Shown: positions 41,995 through 51,364, counted from the stretch's first letter. The stretch: 64,000 bases of DNA from a bacterium UBP15_UBA6099 (GCA_002435745.1 DIWT01000056.1:62001-126000), one strand, 5' to 3'. Translations and numbers: made by a program. The notes: generated from the letters alone by a model not told the origin.

Positions 41995-43425
41995 ATGAAC
42001 AACGCGGCAAACATTGCGGTAGACATCGCGATCATATTGGTTCTTATAGCGGGGATATCGCGATTCAGGACGCCGTCGGGCGCGCGGTTCGGAAACGCAA
42101 TGGCGGCGCTGGCGCTGCTCTTCGCGGTGGCGGTCGCGCTGTACCGCAACCCGATGTTGAGTTCTAACGCGGCGCTCGCGGCGTTCGCTCTTGCGGCAAG
42201 CTCGCTTGCCGCATGGCGCGTTTCGGCAAAAGTCAACATGACTCGGATTCCCTCGCTCGTGGCGTTCCAGAACGGAGCGGGAGGGCTTGCGGCCCTGCTC
42301 GTCGCGATAGTCGAGATGTCCGGCGCGAGGTCGGCTCCGGGCGCGATCGCCTCCGCGGCGGCCGCCGTCAGCGTCTCCCTCGGAGCCGCCACTTTCAGCG
42401 GCAGCATGATCGCCAGCCTGAAACTCGCGGGCAAAATCAGGCAAACCCCGACGGTCGTTCCCGGACACAACATCGCGTTGCTGTTTCTTTCCGCCGCGTG
42501 CGCGGCCGCCGCAGCCCTCATGTTCGCCCCCGGAGACCCGACGTCCGCTCTCGTTTCTCTGGCTTTTCTTTCTCTGGCATTCGGCGCGTTGTTCTCCATC
42601 CGCATCGGCGGGGCGGATATGCCTGTTCTCATATCCTTCCTTAACGCCGCCACTGGCATGGCCGCCGCCTTTTGCGGCATAGTCATCCAGAACAGGCTGC
42701 TCATCGCGTGCGGCGCCGTCGTGGCCTCTTCAGGTTTTATTCTCACAATGGTTATGTGCCGCGCGATGAACAGGAGCCTGATGAACATAATCGTTGGAGG
42801 AAAAGCGCCCGCGCGCCCGCAAGCTTCATCCCCCGCGACTGTCTCATCGCCTGAAACAACTGCCGCGCCCCCCGCCCCCGTTGCCGCGTCGCAACCGGAA
42901 CAGCCTGAGACCGACCCGCTGTCGCGCGCGGCGGACGCGCTCAGAGCCGCAAAAAAACTTATCGTCATCCCCGGTTACGGCATGGCCATCGCTCAGGCCC
43001 AGTCCGAAACCGTCGCCCTCGCCGGCATGCTCGAACAGGCGGGAACCGAAGTCAAATACGCCGTCCACCCCGTCGCGGGCCGGATGCCCGGACACATGCA
43101 CGTACTCCTCGCGGAAGCGGACGTGGACTACGACAAATTATTCGAGATGGACGACATCAACGCGGAGTTCGCCGAGACCGACGTCGCTCTTATCGTCGGA
43201 GCTTGCGACGTGGTGAACCCGGCGGCAAAGGAAAAGGAAGGCACGCCGATATCCGGCATGCCCGTGCTCAACGCAGGAGACGCGCGCAGCGTCATAGTCT
43301 GCAACTTCGACGACAAACCCGGATATTCGGGAGTCCCCAACCCGCTCTATGAGCGCCCCAACGCCATACTTCTTTTCGGAGACGCAAAAACCACCCTCGC
43401 CTCGCTCATCGCCAAACTTCAATAA
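41995..43425 (+). CDS. pntB: NAD(P) transhydrogenase beta subunit
   Basis: This encodes 476 residues with GGAGAGG before the ATG. The N-terminal half (1-265) is a bundle of about nine membrane helices (domain II), with TRIPSLVAFQNGAGGLAAL and the ISFLNAATGMAAAFCG segment. A Pro/Ala linker (about 270-310) leads to the NADP(H)-binding domain III (about 315-476: IVIPGYGMAIAQAQ, VHPVAGRMPGHMHVLLAEADV, VGACDVVNPAA). The enzyme uses the proton gradient to make NADPH. It ends 11 bp from the convergent glycosyltransferase gene, with no visible terminator. Confidence 0.95.
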   Translation: MNNAANIAVDIAIILVLIAGISRFRTPSGARFGNAMAALALLFAVAVALYRNPMLSSNAALAAFALAASSLAAWRVSAKVNMTRIPSLVAFQNGAGGLAALLVAIVEMSGARSAPGAIASAAAAVSVSLGAATFSGSMIASLKLAGKIRQTPTVVPGHNIALLFLSAACAAAAALMFAPGDPTSALVSLAFLSLAFGALFSIRIGGADMPVLISFLNAATGMAAAFCGIVIQNRLLIACGAVVASSGFILTMVMCRAMNRSLMNIIVGGKAPARPQASSPATVSSPETTAAPPAPVAASQPEQPETDPLSRAADALRAAKKLIVIPGYGMAIAQAQSETVALAGMLEQAGTEVKYAVHPVAGRMPGHMHVLLAEADVDYDKLFEMDDINAEFAETDVALIVGACDVVNPAAKEKEGTPISGMPVLNAGDARSVIVCNFDDKPGYSGVPNPLYERPNAILLFGDAKTTLASLIAKLQ

Positions 43426-43436
43426 TCCAGCGGCGA

Positions 43437-44723
43437 CTACATCGAGAGATATTCGACGCGGCGCAGGATGTTGTTGATAACGACCGGCCATGTGTACTGC
43501 CCGGCGGTCTTGTGGGCCTCGCGTTTAATGCCGTCTTTGAGATGCGGATTGTCCACCAAATACTGGAGATAGACGACAAGCTCGCGGGGGTCTCCCGTCT
43601 GCACTGTGACCGCGTTGACGAACGGGATGGAGTATTCCTCCCCGGTTTCGCCGGTAAAGGCGATGCCGCCGGAGGCCATCACTTCGAGGCCGACGAGTCC
43701 GAACGGTTCGAAGCCGCTGTTGGCGAACACGCAGTCGCAGCAGTGATAAAGCAGCCGCACGAAGTCCTCCGGCAGGAAGAATCGCAGATGGAGGATGTCC
43801 GCTTTCGGGGCGCTCGCGATCAGGTCGATGCACTGTTCGACGGTGGGGCGGCTGCTAGGGGAAAGCACGTCCGCCACCGAAAGGCCGCGCGCGGCGGCAA
43901 GGTCGAACACTTCCCGCGCGTGCGGCTCCAGCCCGCCTCTGAACAGGAATGTCGATCTGACGCCTCTCTGCTTGAGAATCGCCGCCGCCTCGACCGCCTG
44001 CGTCCACCTCTTGGCAGGGTCGAACCGGCCTATCTTCAGCGCCTTTATCTCTGTCGGGTGCAGGGACAGCGCCGCCTTCAACTGCTTGACCCGCTCCGGG
44101 TCGTGTTGTTCGAGCATCCTCTCCGGTATCCCGTTGGGCAACACCAGAGATTCAAGCCCCTTTTCGGCCAGCACCTGCTTCATGAACTTGCTTACCGTGG
44201 TGATTCTCGCCACGTAGCAGAGCCTGCCCCAGTTTATCTTGTGGAAAGACATCGTGTTGTTGGCGTTCCAGAGGAACACCGCCTTGTCTCTGATGCCGTG
44301 CCAGTTGAGAAGGTCGGAGAGGTGGCACTGCGCCTCGACGGTGTGCCATTCCTCGGCCATGACGATAATGTGTTTGCCCTCGGCCGCGGCGGGACGCGCT
44401 ATGTTCTCCAGAACGAAATAAGGGACCGACCCGGCATAGTCGTTCACCTTGTTGTCTTCCCCGTCGTAAACGCCGGACGGGTGATGAGCGCTGATCCACT
44501 GGCACCAGCGGTGGAGAGTGTATTTTCCATTTTCTAGGGACTCGCGTCCGGGCAGAGAGGGGTCGCCGATGAAGAAAAGGTGAGTCTCGAAGCCGAGAGC
44601 GCCGAGGGCTAGCCCGAGGTTGTGAACGCGGGTTCCCAGCCCGCCCGCCTGCGAATAGGGGTCAGGCCCTTCGAAAGACAGAAGGACGAAAACGGCGTTT
44701 TCAGGGGTGATGTTTACGCTCAT
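43437..44723 (-). CDS. GT4-family glycosyltransferase
   Basis: This encodes 428 residues with AAGGAG before the ATG. It has two Rossmann halves of the GT-B fold: an N-terminal acceptor half with AGGLGTRVHNLGLALGALG and a C-terminal nucleotide-sugar half with IGRFDPAKRW and the E-x7-E motif in FEPFGLVGLEVMASGG. It is like retaining glycogen/starch-synthase-type GT4 enzymes. No signal or membrane helix. Donor and acceptor unknown; it could act in polysaccharide or glycogen-like synthesis. Convergent with pntB and downstream of the kinase gene. Confidence 0.85.
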   Translation of the reverse strand: MSVNITPENAVFVLLSFEGPDPYSQAGGLGTRVHNLGLALGALGFETHLFFIGDPSLPGRESLENGKYTLHRWCQWISAHHPSGVYDGEDNKVNDYAGSVPYFVLENIARPAAAEGKHIIVMAEEWHTVEAQCHLSDLLNWHGIRDKAVFLWNANNTMSFHKINWGRLCYVARITTVSKFMKQVLAEKGLESLVLPNGIPERMLEQHDPERVKQLKAALSLHPTEIKALKIGRFDPAKRWTQAVEAAAILKQRGVRSTFLFRGGLEPHAREVFDLAAARGLSVADVLSPSSRPTVEQCIDLIASAPKADILHLRFFLPEDFVRLLYHCCDCVFANSGFEPFGLVGLEVMASGGIAFTGETGEEYSIPFVNAVTVQTGDPRELVVYLQYLVDNPHLKDGIKREAHKTAGQYTWPVVINNILRRVEYLSM

Positions 44724-44842
44724 GGAAGTCGCTCCTTAAGGTTGTTGAACCGCAACGGAAACGGCGGTTCGCCGCCGCTGTTTATTCTCTCACATTTTTT
44801 GGATGAGTTCAACCCGGAGGGGCCGCGGCGGGCGGGCGCGCG

Positions 44843-47419
44843 TCACTTGTCGAGAGCGTACCTTATGGCTTTCACGAGGTCGTCCAAGCCGAAGGGTTTC
44901 TGCAAATAACCCGCCGCCCCGTCCGCCAGCGTCGCGCTTGCCTGTCCGTCTCTGCTGAAACCCGAGCAGACGATCACCTTGGCGTCCGGCTTTATCAGTC
45001 TGAGACGTTTGAAGACTTCCGCTCCGTCCATGTCGAGCATCATCATGTCGAGTATTACTAGGTCGAGTTCGTCGCGCATCCGCTCAAAAATGGAAATGCC
45101 CCCGGCGCCCGTGTTGGCGGAGACCGGACGGCAGCCCTCGGATTCCAGCGCTTCGCAGGCCATTTCGAGGAAATCGTAGTCGTCGTCGATGACTAGAATA
45201 TTCTCGCCGCCGCAGCGCCTGCCGCCTCTTGAATCTTCGTCCAGCCGCTCATCGGCAACTTCGCCAGCCGGAATGTGGACGTCGAAAACGGTAAACTTTC
45301 CGACTTCGCTCCGGGCGTCGATCCAGCCTTCGTGATTTTTTATTATCCCGTGCGCTATGGAAAGACCCAATCCTGTTCCCTTGCCCGGCTCCTTCGTGGT
45401 GAAAAACGGATCGAAGATGGCGCCGATGATATCCGGAGCGATGCCCTGCCCCGTGTCCGCTATCGAAACGACGCAGAACTCTCGCGGGCCGGAAGACCGG
45501 CATACCGCGTCTGCTGGCGGCTCGGCGGTCTTGGCGAATGTTTTAAGTCTTAAATATCCTCCGCCGGGCATCGCGTCCGCGGCGTTGAGGCAGATGTTCA
45601 GAACCGCTTGATGTATCTGGGTTTGGTCGACGACCACAGGGGGAATCCCGTCGTCGAATTCGGTTTCAATTCTTATTTTCTTGCTGATGCTGCGCTTGAG
45701 GATGTCGACCACCTCTGCGACGACATCGTTTAGGGAGGCGGGTTTTGCCTCGATCTTCTCCTTGCGGGCGAATGTGAGGAGCTTCATCGTGAGGTCTTTT
45801 CCTCTTCGGCAACACCTGTATATTCTTTCGTATTTGGCGTAATTGGAGTCGGCGGGGTCTATTGAGCAGAGGGCGGCGTCGGCGGTTCCCATGACGACCG
45901 CCAGCATATTGTTGAAGTCGTGAGCGATCCCGCCCGCAAGAGCGCCGAGAGCCTCCATCTTCTGAGCCTGCATCAGTTGCGATTTCAGAGACTCTTCCAT
46001 CTGAATGGCGGCTCCGCTCATCCGCCGCGCTCTCAGCTCGGCTCCAAGCTCTCTCGTCAGCAGATCCAGCCGCTCCGTCCTCTCCGCGTCGAACGCCCCG
46101 GAGTATGGAGCGTACAACATGATGCCGCCTTCGATTTCCCCTTCCACGCTCAACGGCAGAGCGAGATTCGAGGCGTAACCGAGTTCCAGCGCGTAGTCCC
46201 GCCACCGCCTGAATCCATCGTCGGCGGCGAGATCTGAATACCCGAAAGGTTTTCCGTCGAGGATAGCCCTGCTCATGGCGCATTGAGCGTCCGGGCTTTC
46301 CGGCCGCCTGATGTCCAGTTCGAGTCCGTCCAGATAGTTGTCAGCTTTTCCGGCGCGCGCTCCGGGTTTTATCTTCCCCTCGGAGTATGCGCCGTGCCAC
46401 GCCATCAAAATGCCGAAGTTGTCCACGATTCCCTTGAGGAAAACATCCAGAAGCTCTTTCTCAGGCGCGTCGTCCTCAACCCCTCTCATTTCAGCTACGA
46501 CGGACTGATACGCGCTGAAGTCTTTGAGCGACTTCTCCACCCATTTAAAGTCGGAGATATTATGAAACACGCCTTGATTTATCTGCCTGCCGTCTATCTC
46601 CATGACGGATGACGAAATAAGCACCGGTATCCTGCGCCCGCCTGAGGTTATCACTTCCGCTTCGATGTCGAACGCGCCTTTTTCAACGACGTGCGTTTCA
46701 AAAACCTTCCTGTAATAACGCTCTTCTACGGGAGGGTGAAGAATGGATTGCGGAGCGCCTATGATTTCGCTTCTGTCCCTAGCGATGAGCTTCTCGGCGG
46801 CCTTGTTGCAGTTTACCAGCGTTCCCGTCTCCGCGTCCGCCCAGAATATCGCGTCCCGCGCCTCCTCGAAGGCGAGCCTGAATTCCTTTTCGCTTTTTTC
46901 CGCCTTCTTTGCGGATTCGGAAATCTTTACTATGTCTTCTTCGAGCCGCCTCTTTGCCGCGTCCAGCTCCTCGGTGCGCTCTCCGACAAGATGCTCCAGC
47001 CGCTCCTTCATTCGCAGAAGCTCTTCCTCTGCCTGTTTCCTGTCATGCACGTCCACCGCCATCTCATATCTGACCAGCCTGCCGTCAGGCCACTCGATAG
47101 CTCTGTCTATGCACCTGTACCATCTGCCCACAACTTCGTTCTTGAACTCCCAGATATGCGTTTTCCCGGCGTTCTCTCCGAATATAAGCCCGTTCGTGCA
47201 GAAATCGCACGGCGAGTCTAGATTCTGAAAAGCGGCGTAGCACTTCCTGCCGATTACATTCCCGAAATGTTTTTCGATGGCTTTATTTGCATATAGAACT
47301 TCATAAGTGTCGGGGTCGGCAATATAAACCACCTCGTCTATCCCTTCGAGGATGGCGCGAAGCTGCCTTTCCTGCGGCTGCTGGTCTCTGATGCCTTCTT
47401 TTTCGTCTTTTGCGTCCAT
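44843..47419 (-). CDS. Soluble PAS-PAS-GAF hybrid histidine kinase with receiver domain
   Basis: This encodes 858 residues from the ATG at 47419; a TTG at 47452 is an alternative without a ribosome site. No membrane segment is present. Domains: PAS1 (about 20-135) with a Cys cluster (CYAAFQNLDSPCDFC) that might bind metal or sense redox; a coiled coil (135-190); PAS2 (190-300); GAF-like (315-480); HisKA with phospho-acceptor His in GGIAHDFNNMLA (about 510); HATPase (about 600-720, GTGLGLSIAHGII); C-terminal receiver (745-858) with phospho-acceptor Asp in LVILDMMM and Lys in LQKPF. A separate output protein is not encoded nearby, so phosphotransfer to a remote partner is likely. Confidence 0.92.
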   Translation of the reverse strand: MDAKDEKEGIRDQQPQERQLRAILEGIDEVVYIADPDTYEVLYANKAIEKHFGNVIGRKCYAAFQNLDSPCDFCTNGLIFGENAGKTHIWEFKNEVVGRWYRCIDRAIEWPDGRLVRYEMAVDVHDRKQAEEELLRMKERLEHLVGERTEELDAAKRRLEEDIVKISESAKKAEKSEKEFRLAFEEARDAIFWADAETGTLVNCNKAAEKLIARDRSEIIGAPQSILHPPVEERYYRKVFETHVVEKGAFDIEAEVITSGGRRIPVLISSSVMEIDGRQINQGVFHNISDFKWVEKSLKDFSAYQSVVAEMRGVEDDAPEKELLDVFLKGIVDNFGILMAWHGAYSEGKIKPGARAGKADNYLDGLELDIRRPESPDAQCAMSRAILDGKPFGYSDLAADDGFRRWRDYALELGYASNLALPLSVEGEIEGGIMLYAPYSGAFDAERTERLDLLTRELGAELRARRMSGAAIQMEESLKSQLMQAQKMEALGALAGGIAHDFNNMLAVVMGTADAALCSIDPADSNYAKYERIYRCCRRGKDLTMKLLTFARKEKIEAKPASLNDVVAEVVDILKRSISKKIRIETEFDDGIPPVVVDQTQIHQAVLNICLNAADAMPGGGYLRLKTFAKTAEPPADAVCRSSGPREFCVVSIADTGQGIAPDIIGAIFDPFFTTKEPGKGTGLGLSIAHGIIKNHEGWIDARSEVGKFTVFDVHIPAGEVADERLDEDSRGGRRCGGENILVIDDDYDFLEMACEALESEGCRPVSANTGAGGISIFERMRDELDLVILDMMMLDMDGAEVFKRLRLIKPDAKVIVCSGFSRDGQASATLADGAAGYLQKPFGLDDLVKAIRYALDK

Positions 47420-47518
47420 GCCGTCCGTCCGAAGCGTTTTCTCCGGCGTCAAAACGCCGGTCGAATCGAACCGTTAATGCCCAACCGTTTTTAAGGCTAC
47501 GGCAAATATTAGGTATAT

Positions 47519-47548
47519 ATTATAACAAATTAGAGATAGAACAAACAA
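47519..47548 (-). promoter_or_regulatory. Candidate promoter of the hybrid kinase gene
   Basis: On the minus strand a TATAAT (47519-47524) is preceded by TTGTTT (47543-47548) at 18 bp. The -10 is consensus and the -35 a 3/6 match. Confidence 0.5.
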
Positions 47549-47591
47549 GCCGCAACAGTCGGCTAGACCGCAGGCGGTTTCCTATTCGCCG

Positions 47592-49223
47592 TCAATCCGC
47601 AGAGAGCGATTTTCCAATCCTCAGGAACGCTTCCGTGTACGGCCTCAGCTTTCCGGGGTCTCCGTCCACTTTGATATTTCCTGAGAGAAAGACCCTGTAT
47701 ATGCTGTCGCCCGCCTGAAGCTCTTCCCAGCCCTTCTCGGTGAAGATGACCCTCGCCTCCTCCACCACCGTGCGGGAAGGGACAATCTCCAGTTTGCCGT
47801 CCCGGATGACCGCCGCTATCGGCTCTTTGCCGGGGTACTCGAAAGCGACCACGGTGTTCAGGCCTTTCGCCATTTTCAGGTAGGCGGAGTCCGCGTTTAT
47901 CCTTTTCGAGGCGGCGACGAATGTGTCTCGCGCGAAGGGGGCGGCCTTGCCGAGGGGGCGTTTGCCCATCAGCAACCTGATGAGCGTGACGAACGCGTCG
48001 ACAAGCTCCTTCTCGCGGGACGCCTTGGCTTCTTTTGGACGCCGGGGGGCCGGGAGCGGGGCCGGGCTTGCGCTCTCGAACTCTGCGGCGTATTTCTTCA
48101 TCAGCCTCTTTATCGCCGGGGAGTCGTACTCGCTGATTTTTACTTCGCGTTTTTCCTTGATCGAGCGCTCGGCGGCCATGCACACCACCATAGATTCGCG
48201 CGCGCGCAGAAGGCTCGCGAACGGCTGACGCCTGTCCCTCATCCTCTGGACGAATTCGACGTGCTGAATGTGCGCGCCGATGTGGCCGATGCCGAGGTTG
48301 TCGCTGACGTAATCCACGGGAACCTCCCGCATCATCCCCTGCGGCCCGCCTCCCGCGTTCAACGTCACATCCCTCTTCGCCAGCGCGTGCGACCCGTTCG
48401 AGCCGATTAACCCTATCTCAAGCCCCTCCAGCGGATCCACCTCGTACATGCACAGCCCGAGATTCGCTCTCGCCCCGTTTTCGTACTCCACCAGCACGAA
48501 CGCGTGATCCACTATGTCGGGATTCTTTATCATCAGGTTCTGGTCCGGCGCGTACGAGCAGTTCACCTTCACGCTCTTGCCCTTGACCACGTGTTGGCCG
48601 CCCATCGCGAAGACTCTCGCGGGCCGGCTCCGGATAAACCAACTGAACAGGTCGAAGTGGTGGCAGTTCTTGTCCAACAGCGCGCCGCCCGACTTCTCCG
48701 TCTCGAAAAACCACTGCGTCGGGAAGTTGTCGCGGTACTCTTTGCAATAAGCCATCATCACGTCGCCGAATTCGCCCTTCTCCACCATCGCCGCCAGCGT
48801 CCGGTAAAGATTGCAGTACCTGTACACAAGCCCCACCTGCACGATTCTGTCCGTCTTGAACGCCTTGACGATGAACGCGTCCACCTCTTCAATGTTCGGG
48901 GCGATGGGTTTTTCCAGCAGCACATCCTTGCCGCATTCGATAGCGAGGGCGGCGATGGGCGTGTGGGTAAACGTCGGGGTGCAGACGCACACCGCGTCCA
49001 GTTCCGGCATGGCGCACAGCTTCTTGTAGTCGGGGGTGGATACAACCGAGCTGTCTTTGAGGACGCCCATAGCGCGCTCGCGCGCCTCGTCCCGCTTGTC
49101 GCACACCGCCGCCACCTTGCAGTCGGGCAGCTTCTTGAACCCGTTCAGATGCATCATTCCGTTGTCGCCCAGCCCGACGATTCCGATGTTGAAAATCTTT
49201 CCGTCAGCGGCTTTATTCGCCAT
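47592..49223 (-). CDS. Gfo/Idh/MocA oxidoreductase fused to an SCP2-like lipid-binding domain
   Basis: This encodes 543 residues. The ATG at 49223 has AAGGAGG upstream. Residues 1-370 are a Gfo/Idh/MocA NAD(P) oxidoreductase: Rossmann GIVGLGDNGMMHLNGF, the EKPIA motif (catalytic Lys) and a C-terminal beta-sheet half with KNCHHFDLFSWF. After a Pro/Ala linker (about 395-410), residues 415-543 resemble SCP2/sterol-carrier domains: KGLNTVVAFEYPG, EARVIFTEKGWEELQAGD and a 'SGNIKVDGDPGKLRPY' end. The family usually acts on sugars or inositols; an attached lipid-binding domain suggests a hydrophobic or lipid-linked substrate. That is inference. Confidence 0.82.
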   Translation of the reverse strand: MANKAADGKIFNIGIVGLGDNGMMHLNGFKKLPDCKVAAVCDKRDEARERAMGVLKDSSVVSTPDYKKLCAMPELDAVCVCTPTFTHTPIAALAIECGKDVLLEKPIAPNIEEVDAFIVKAFKTDRIVQVGLVYRYCNLYRTLAAMVEKGEFGDVMMAYCKEYRDNFPTQWFFETEKSGGALLDKNCHHFDLFSWFIRSRPARVFAMGGQHVVKGKSVKVNCSYAPDQNLMIKNPDIVDHAFVLVEYENGARANLGLCMYEVDPLEGLEIGLIGSNGSHALAKRDVTLNAGGGPQGMMREVPVDYVSDNLGIGHIGAHIQHVEFVQRMRDRRQPFASLLRARESMVVCMAAERSIKEKREVKISEYDSPAIKRLMKKYAAEFESASPAPLPAPRRPKEAKASREKELVDAFVTLIRLLMGKRPLGKAAPFARDTFVAASKRINADSAYLKMAKGLNTVVAFEYPGKEPIAAVIRDGKLEIVPSRTVVEEARVIFTEKGWEELQAGDSIYRVFLSGNIKVDGDPGKLRPYTEAFLRIGKSLSAD

Positions 49224-49382
49224 CTCCCCGCCTCCTTTGAATGCGTTTCTCTCCAACGGCGATATTTTAGCCTGCATCTCTAACAATTGCAGGCGGAATA
49301 ATAAAAAATGCAAGCGCCGCGACCCCGCGCGCCCCTTCCCGCCGCTCTATTTGAAATCATTAAAATGCTGACACTAATGAGA
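49224..49382. other. Spacer upstream of the oxidoreductase gene
   Basis: The start of the gene-free stretch 49224-49726. No clear promoter boxes or open frame are seen here; the remainder is occupied by the palindromic element. Confidence 0.4.
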
Positions 49383-49658
49383 TGCCTCCGGCGGCCAAAA
49401 AGAAACTTTTGAAAAAGTTTCTCTTTGGAATCTCTTCAAAACGTTTCAATGGTCGTCGGGAATAGACGCTCAAAACGCGTCTATCCCCGACGTCCCATAT
49501 AAAATCATTTATGAACTAGATTCCTTTGAAAAATCTTTTCCCAATATCTTTTCACATGAGCGCGGCGGAGCGAAGGCGCGAACGCGCCAGCTTCGCCGCG
49601 CGCATTGAAACGTTTTGAAAGGGATTTTAAGGGAAAACTTTTTCAAAAGTTTTCCCTT
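49383..49658. mobile_element. About 275-bp palindromic MITE-like element
   Basis: The two ends (49396-49451 and 49603-49658) are near-perfect inverted copies of about 55 bp, including an exact 17-bp pair (49435-49451 and 49603-49619). Each end is itself a hairpin (49401-49422; 49629-49658 with a 14-bp stem). Two more hairpins lie inside: 49455-49491 (15-bp stem, one mismatch) and the GC-rich 49560-49602. No coding potential is present. The left arm with its TGCCTCCGGCGGCCAAA flank recurs at 25.94 kb. This suggests a non-autonomous mobile element or genomic repeat family. I see no clear target-site duplication. Confidence 0.7.
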
Positions 49659-49693
49659 AACCGCGCGGTAATGCCGCCCGGCGCGGCGCGCGC

Positions 49694-49699
49694 TATAAT
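49694..49699 (+). promoter_or_regulatory. -10 box of uvrC
   Basis: TATAAT lies 27 bp before the uvrC ATG, just outside the palindromic element. No -35 match is present. The ribosome site is GGAGAG at 7 nt. Confidence 0.5.
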
Positions 49700-49726
49700 G
49701 TGTGATAACAAACGGAGAGCGTCGGC

Positions 49727-51364
49727 ATGCACGGCAGTCTGAGAGTTAGAATCAAGAATCTTCCCGCCAAGCCGGGTGTCTATATTTTCAAGAACTCCGA
49801 GGGAAGGGTGATTTACGTCGGCAAGGCGAAGTCGCTTCGCAACCGGGTGTCCAGCTACTTCCACGCCGATTCGGGAGATTCGCCGAAGACGCGTCTGCTC
49901 GTCCGCGAAATCATGGACATGGACTACGTTCTGGCGGGCAGCGAGTTGGAAGCGCTCCTGCTGGAATCGAACCTCATCAAAAGATACAAGCCGCATTACA
50001 ATATCCGGCTCAAGGACGACACGGGGTATCCGTTTCTAAAACTGACGAACGAGCCGTTTCCGAGGCTTGAGTTCACGCGGCGGGTAGAGTCGGACGGAGC
50101 AAGATATTTCGGCCCTTACTCGTCCGCCGCCGGATTGCGAGAGACCCTGCGGTTCATCCGCCGGGTGTTCCCGATGAGGATGTGCGCGGAGATGAAGAAA
50201 AGCCCGTGCATGTACTACCACATCGAGAAGTGTCCGGGGCCGTGTTCAGGCGGCATATCGCCGGAGGAATACCGGGAAAACATCCGGGCGGCGGCGCTCT
50301 TTCTAGATGGCAGGGCGGCGGATGTCGTGGTCTCGCTCGAAAAAGAGATGACGCAGGCGGCGGCGGAAGAGAGATTCGAGAAGGCGGCGGTTTTGAGAGA
50401 CAGGTTGAAGGCCCTCGCGTCGGTTGTCAGCCGTCAACAAAACGCGGTGTTCGCCGACAGGCAGGACAGGGACGCCGTCGGCGTGGCGGTAGATGGCAGG
50501 CTGGCTTGCGCCGTTGTGATGTCCGTCAGGCGCGGCCTGATGACCGGCCACGAATCGTTCCTGCTCGAAGTCCCGGATGGAGAGACGCGGGAGGCGGCGA
50601 TGTCCGCTTTCCTCAAGCTGCACTACGCCCACGCGGGGACAGTCCCTCGCGAAGTGATCGTCAGCCACGCGCCGCCTGACTCCGATCTCATAAACGAGAT
50701 GCTGACCGAGCGAGCGGGACGCAAGGCGAAACTGACGCATCCAAAGCGCGGCGCAAAACTGAATATGGCGACGACGGCGCTCGAAAACGCCAGCCAGAAA
50801 CTCGCCGACGCCGCTGTCAAAGACAAACTCGACCGGGAAAAACGCCGCTCCATGACCCTCGCTCTGACCCGCAGGACAGGCGCTGAAAAACCCGTCGTCC
50901 GCATTCTCGGCTTCGATATCTCCACAATTCAGGGCGGCAACACCGTCGGCTCGGCGGTCAGCTTCGTGGAAGCCGCGCCGGAAAAAGACGGCTACCGCAA
51001 ATACATTATCAAAGGCAGCGGACGCGATGATTTCTCGTCCATGACCGAGATGGCGGAACGGCATTTCAGGCGGGTGGCGCGCGGCGCGGAGCCGACCCCC
51101 GACCTTGTGCTCGTCGATGGCGGCAAAGGTCAGGTGTCCGCCGCCGCCAAAGGCATCGCCGCTTCCGGCTTCGAGCCGTTCCCTCTCATCATCGGTTACG
51201 CAAAGAAAACCGGCGTCTCTCATATCCACGGAAGAAAGACGCCTCTCATACTGGCGGAAGAAGAGCCGTCCTCTTGGCTCGTACGGCGCGTAATCGCCGA
51301 GGCGCACAGGTTTGCCATTTCTTTCCACAGAAAAAAACGCGGGCAGGCTATGACAGAATCATGA
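49727..51364 (+). CDS. uvrC: Excinuclease subunit UvrC lacking the C-terminal HhH domain
   Basis: This encodes 545 residues; UvrC is usually about 600. The N-terminal GIY-YIG nuclease (GVYIFKN...VIYVGKAKSLRNRV, about 17-40), Cys cluster (CMYYHIEKCPGPCSGG), UVR helical motif (about 200-235) and RNase H-like domain (FDISTIQG, VDGGKGQVSAA, AHRFAISFHRKKR) are intact. The frame then stops after only a handful of residues, where others carry the helix-hairpin-helix DNA-binding tail. The stop overlaps the ogt start (ATGA), so this is the natural end, not a sequencing break. Incision of both strands flanking damage is still plausible because both nuclease sites remain. Confidence 0.9.
   Translation: MHGSLRVRIKNLPAKPGVYIFKNSEGRVIYVGKAKSLRNRVSSYFHADSGDSPKTRLLVREIMDMDYVLAGSELEALLLESNLIKRYKPHYNIRLKDDTGYPFLKLTNEPFPRLEFTRRVESDGARYFGPYSSAAGLRETLRFIRRVFPMRMCAEMKKSPCMYYHIEKCPGPCSGGISPEEYRENIRAAALFLDGRAADVVVSLEKEMTQAAAEERFEKAAVLRDRLKALASVVSRQQNAVFADRQDRDAVGVAVDGRLACAVVMSVRRGLMTGHESFLLEVPDGETREAAMSAFLKLHYAHAGTVPREVIVSHAPPDSDLINEMLTERAGRKAKLTHPKRGAKLNMATTALENASQKLADAAVKDKLDREKRRSMTLALTRRTGAEKPVVRILGFDISTIQGGNTVGSAVSFVEAAPEKDGYRKYIIKGSGRDDFSSMTEMAERHFRRVARGAEPTPDLVLVDGGKGQVSAAAKGIAASGFEPFPLIIGYAKKTGVSHIHGRKTPLILAEEEPSSWLVRRVIAEAHRFAISFHRKKRGQAMTES

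Noticed and set aside
49383..49658. Insertion sequence with transposase
   Set aside because: No open frame of meaningful length lies inside the palindrome, so it can at most be a non-autonomous element.
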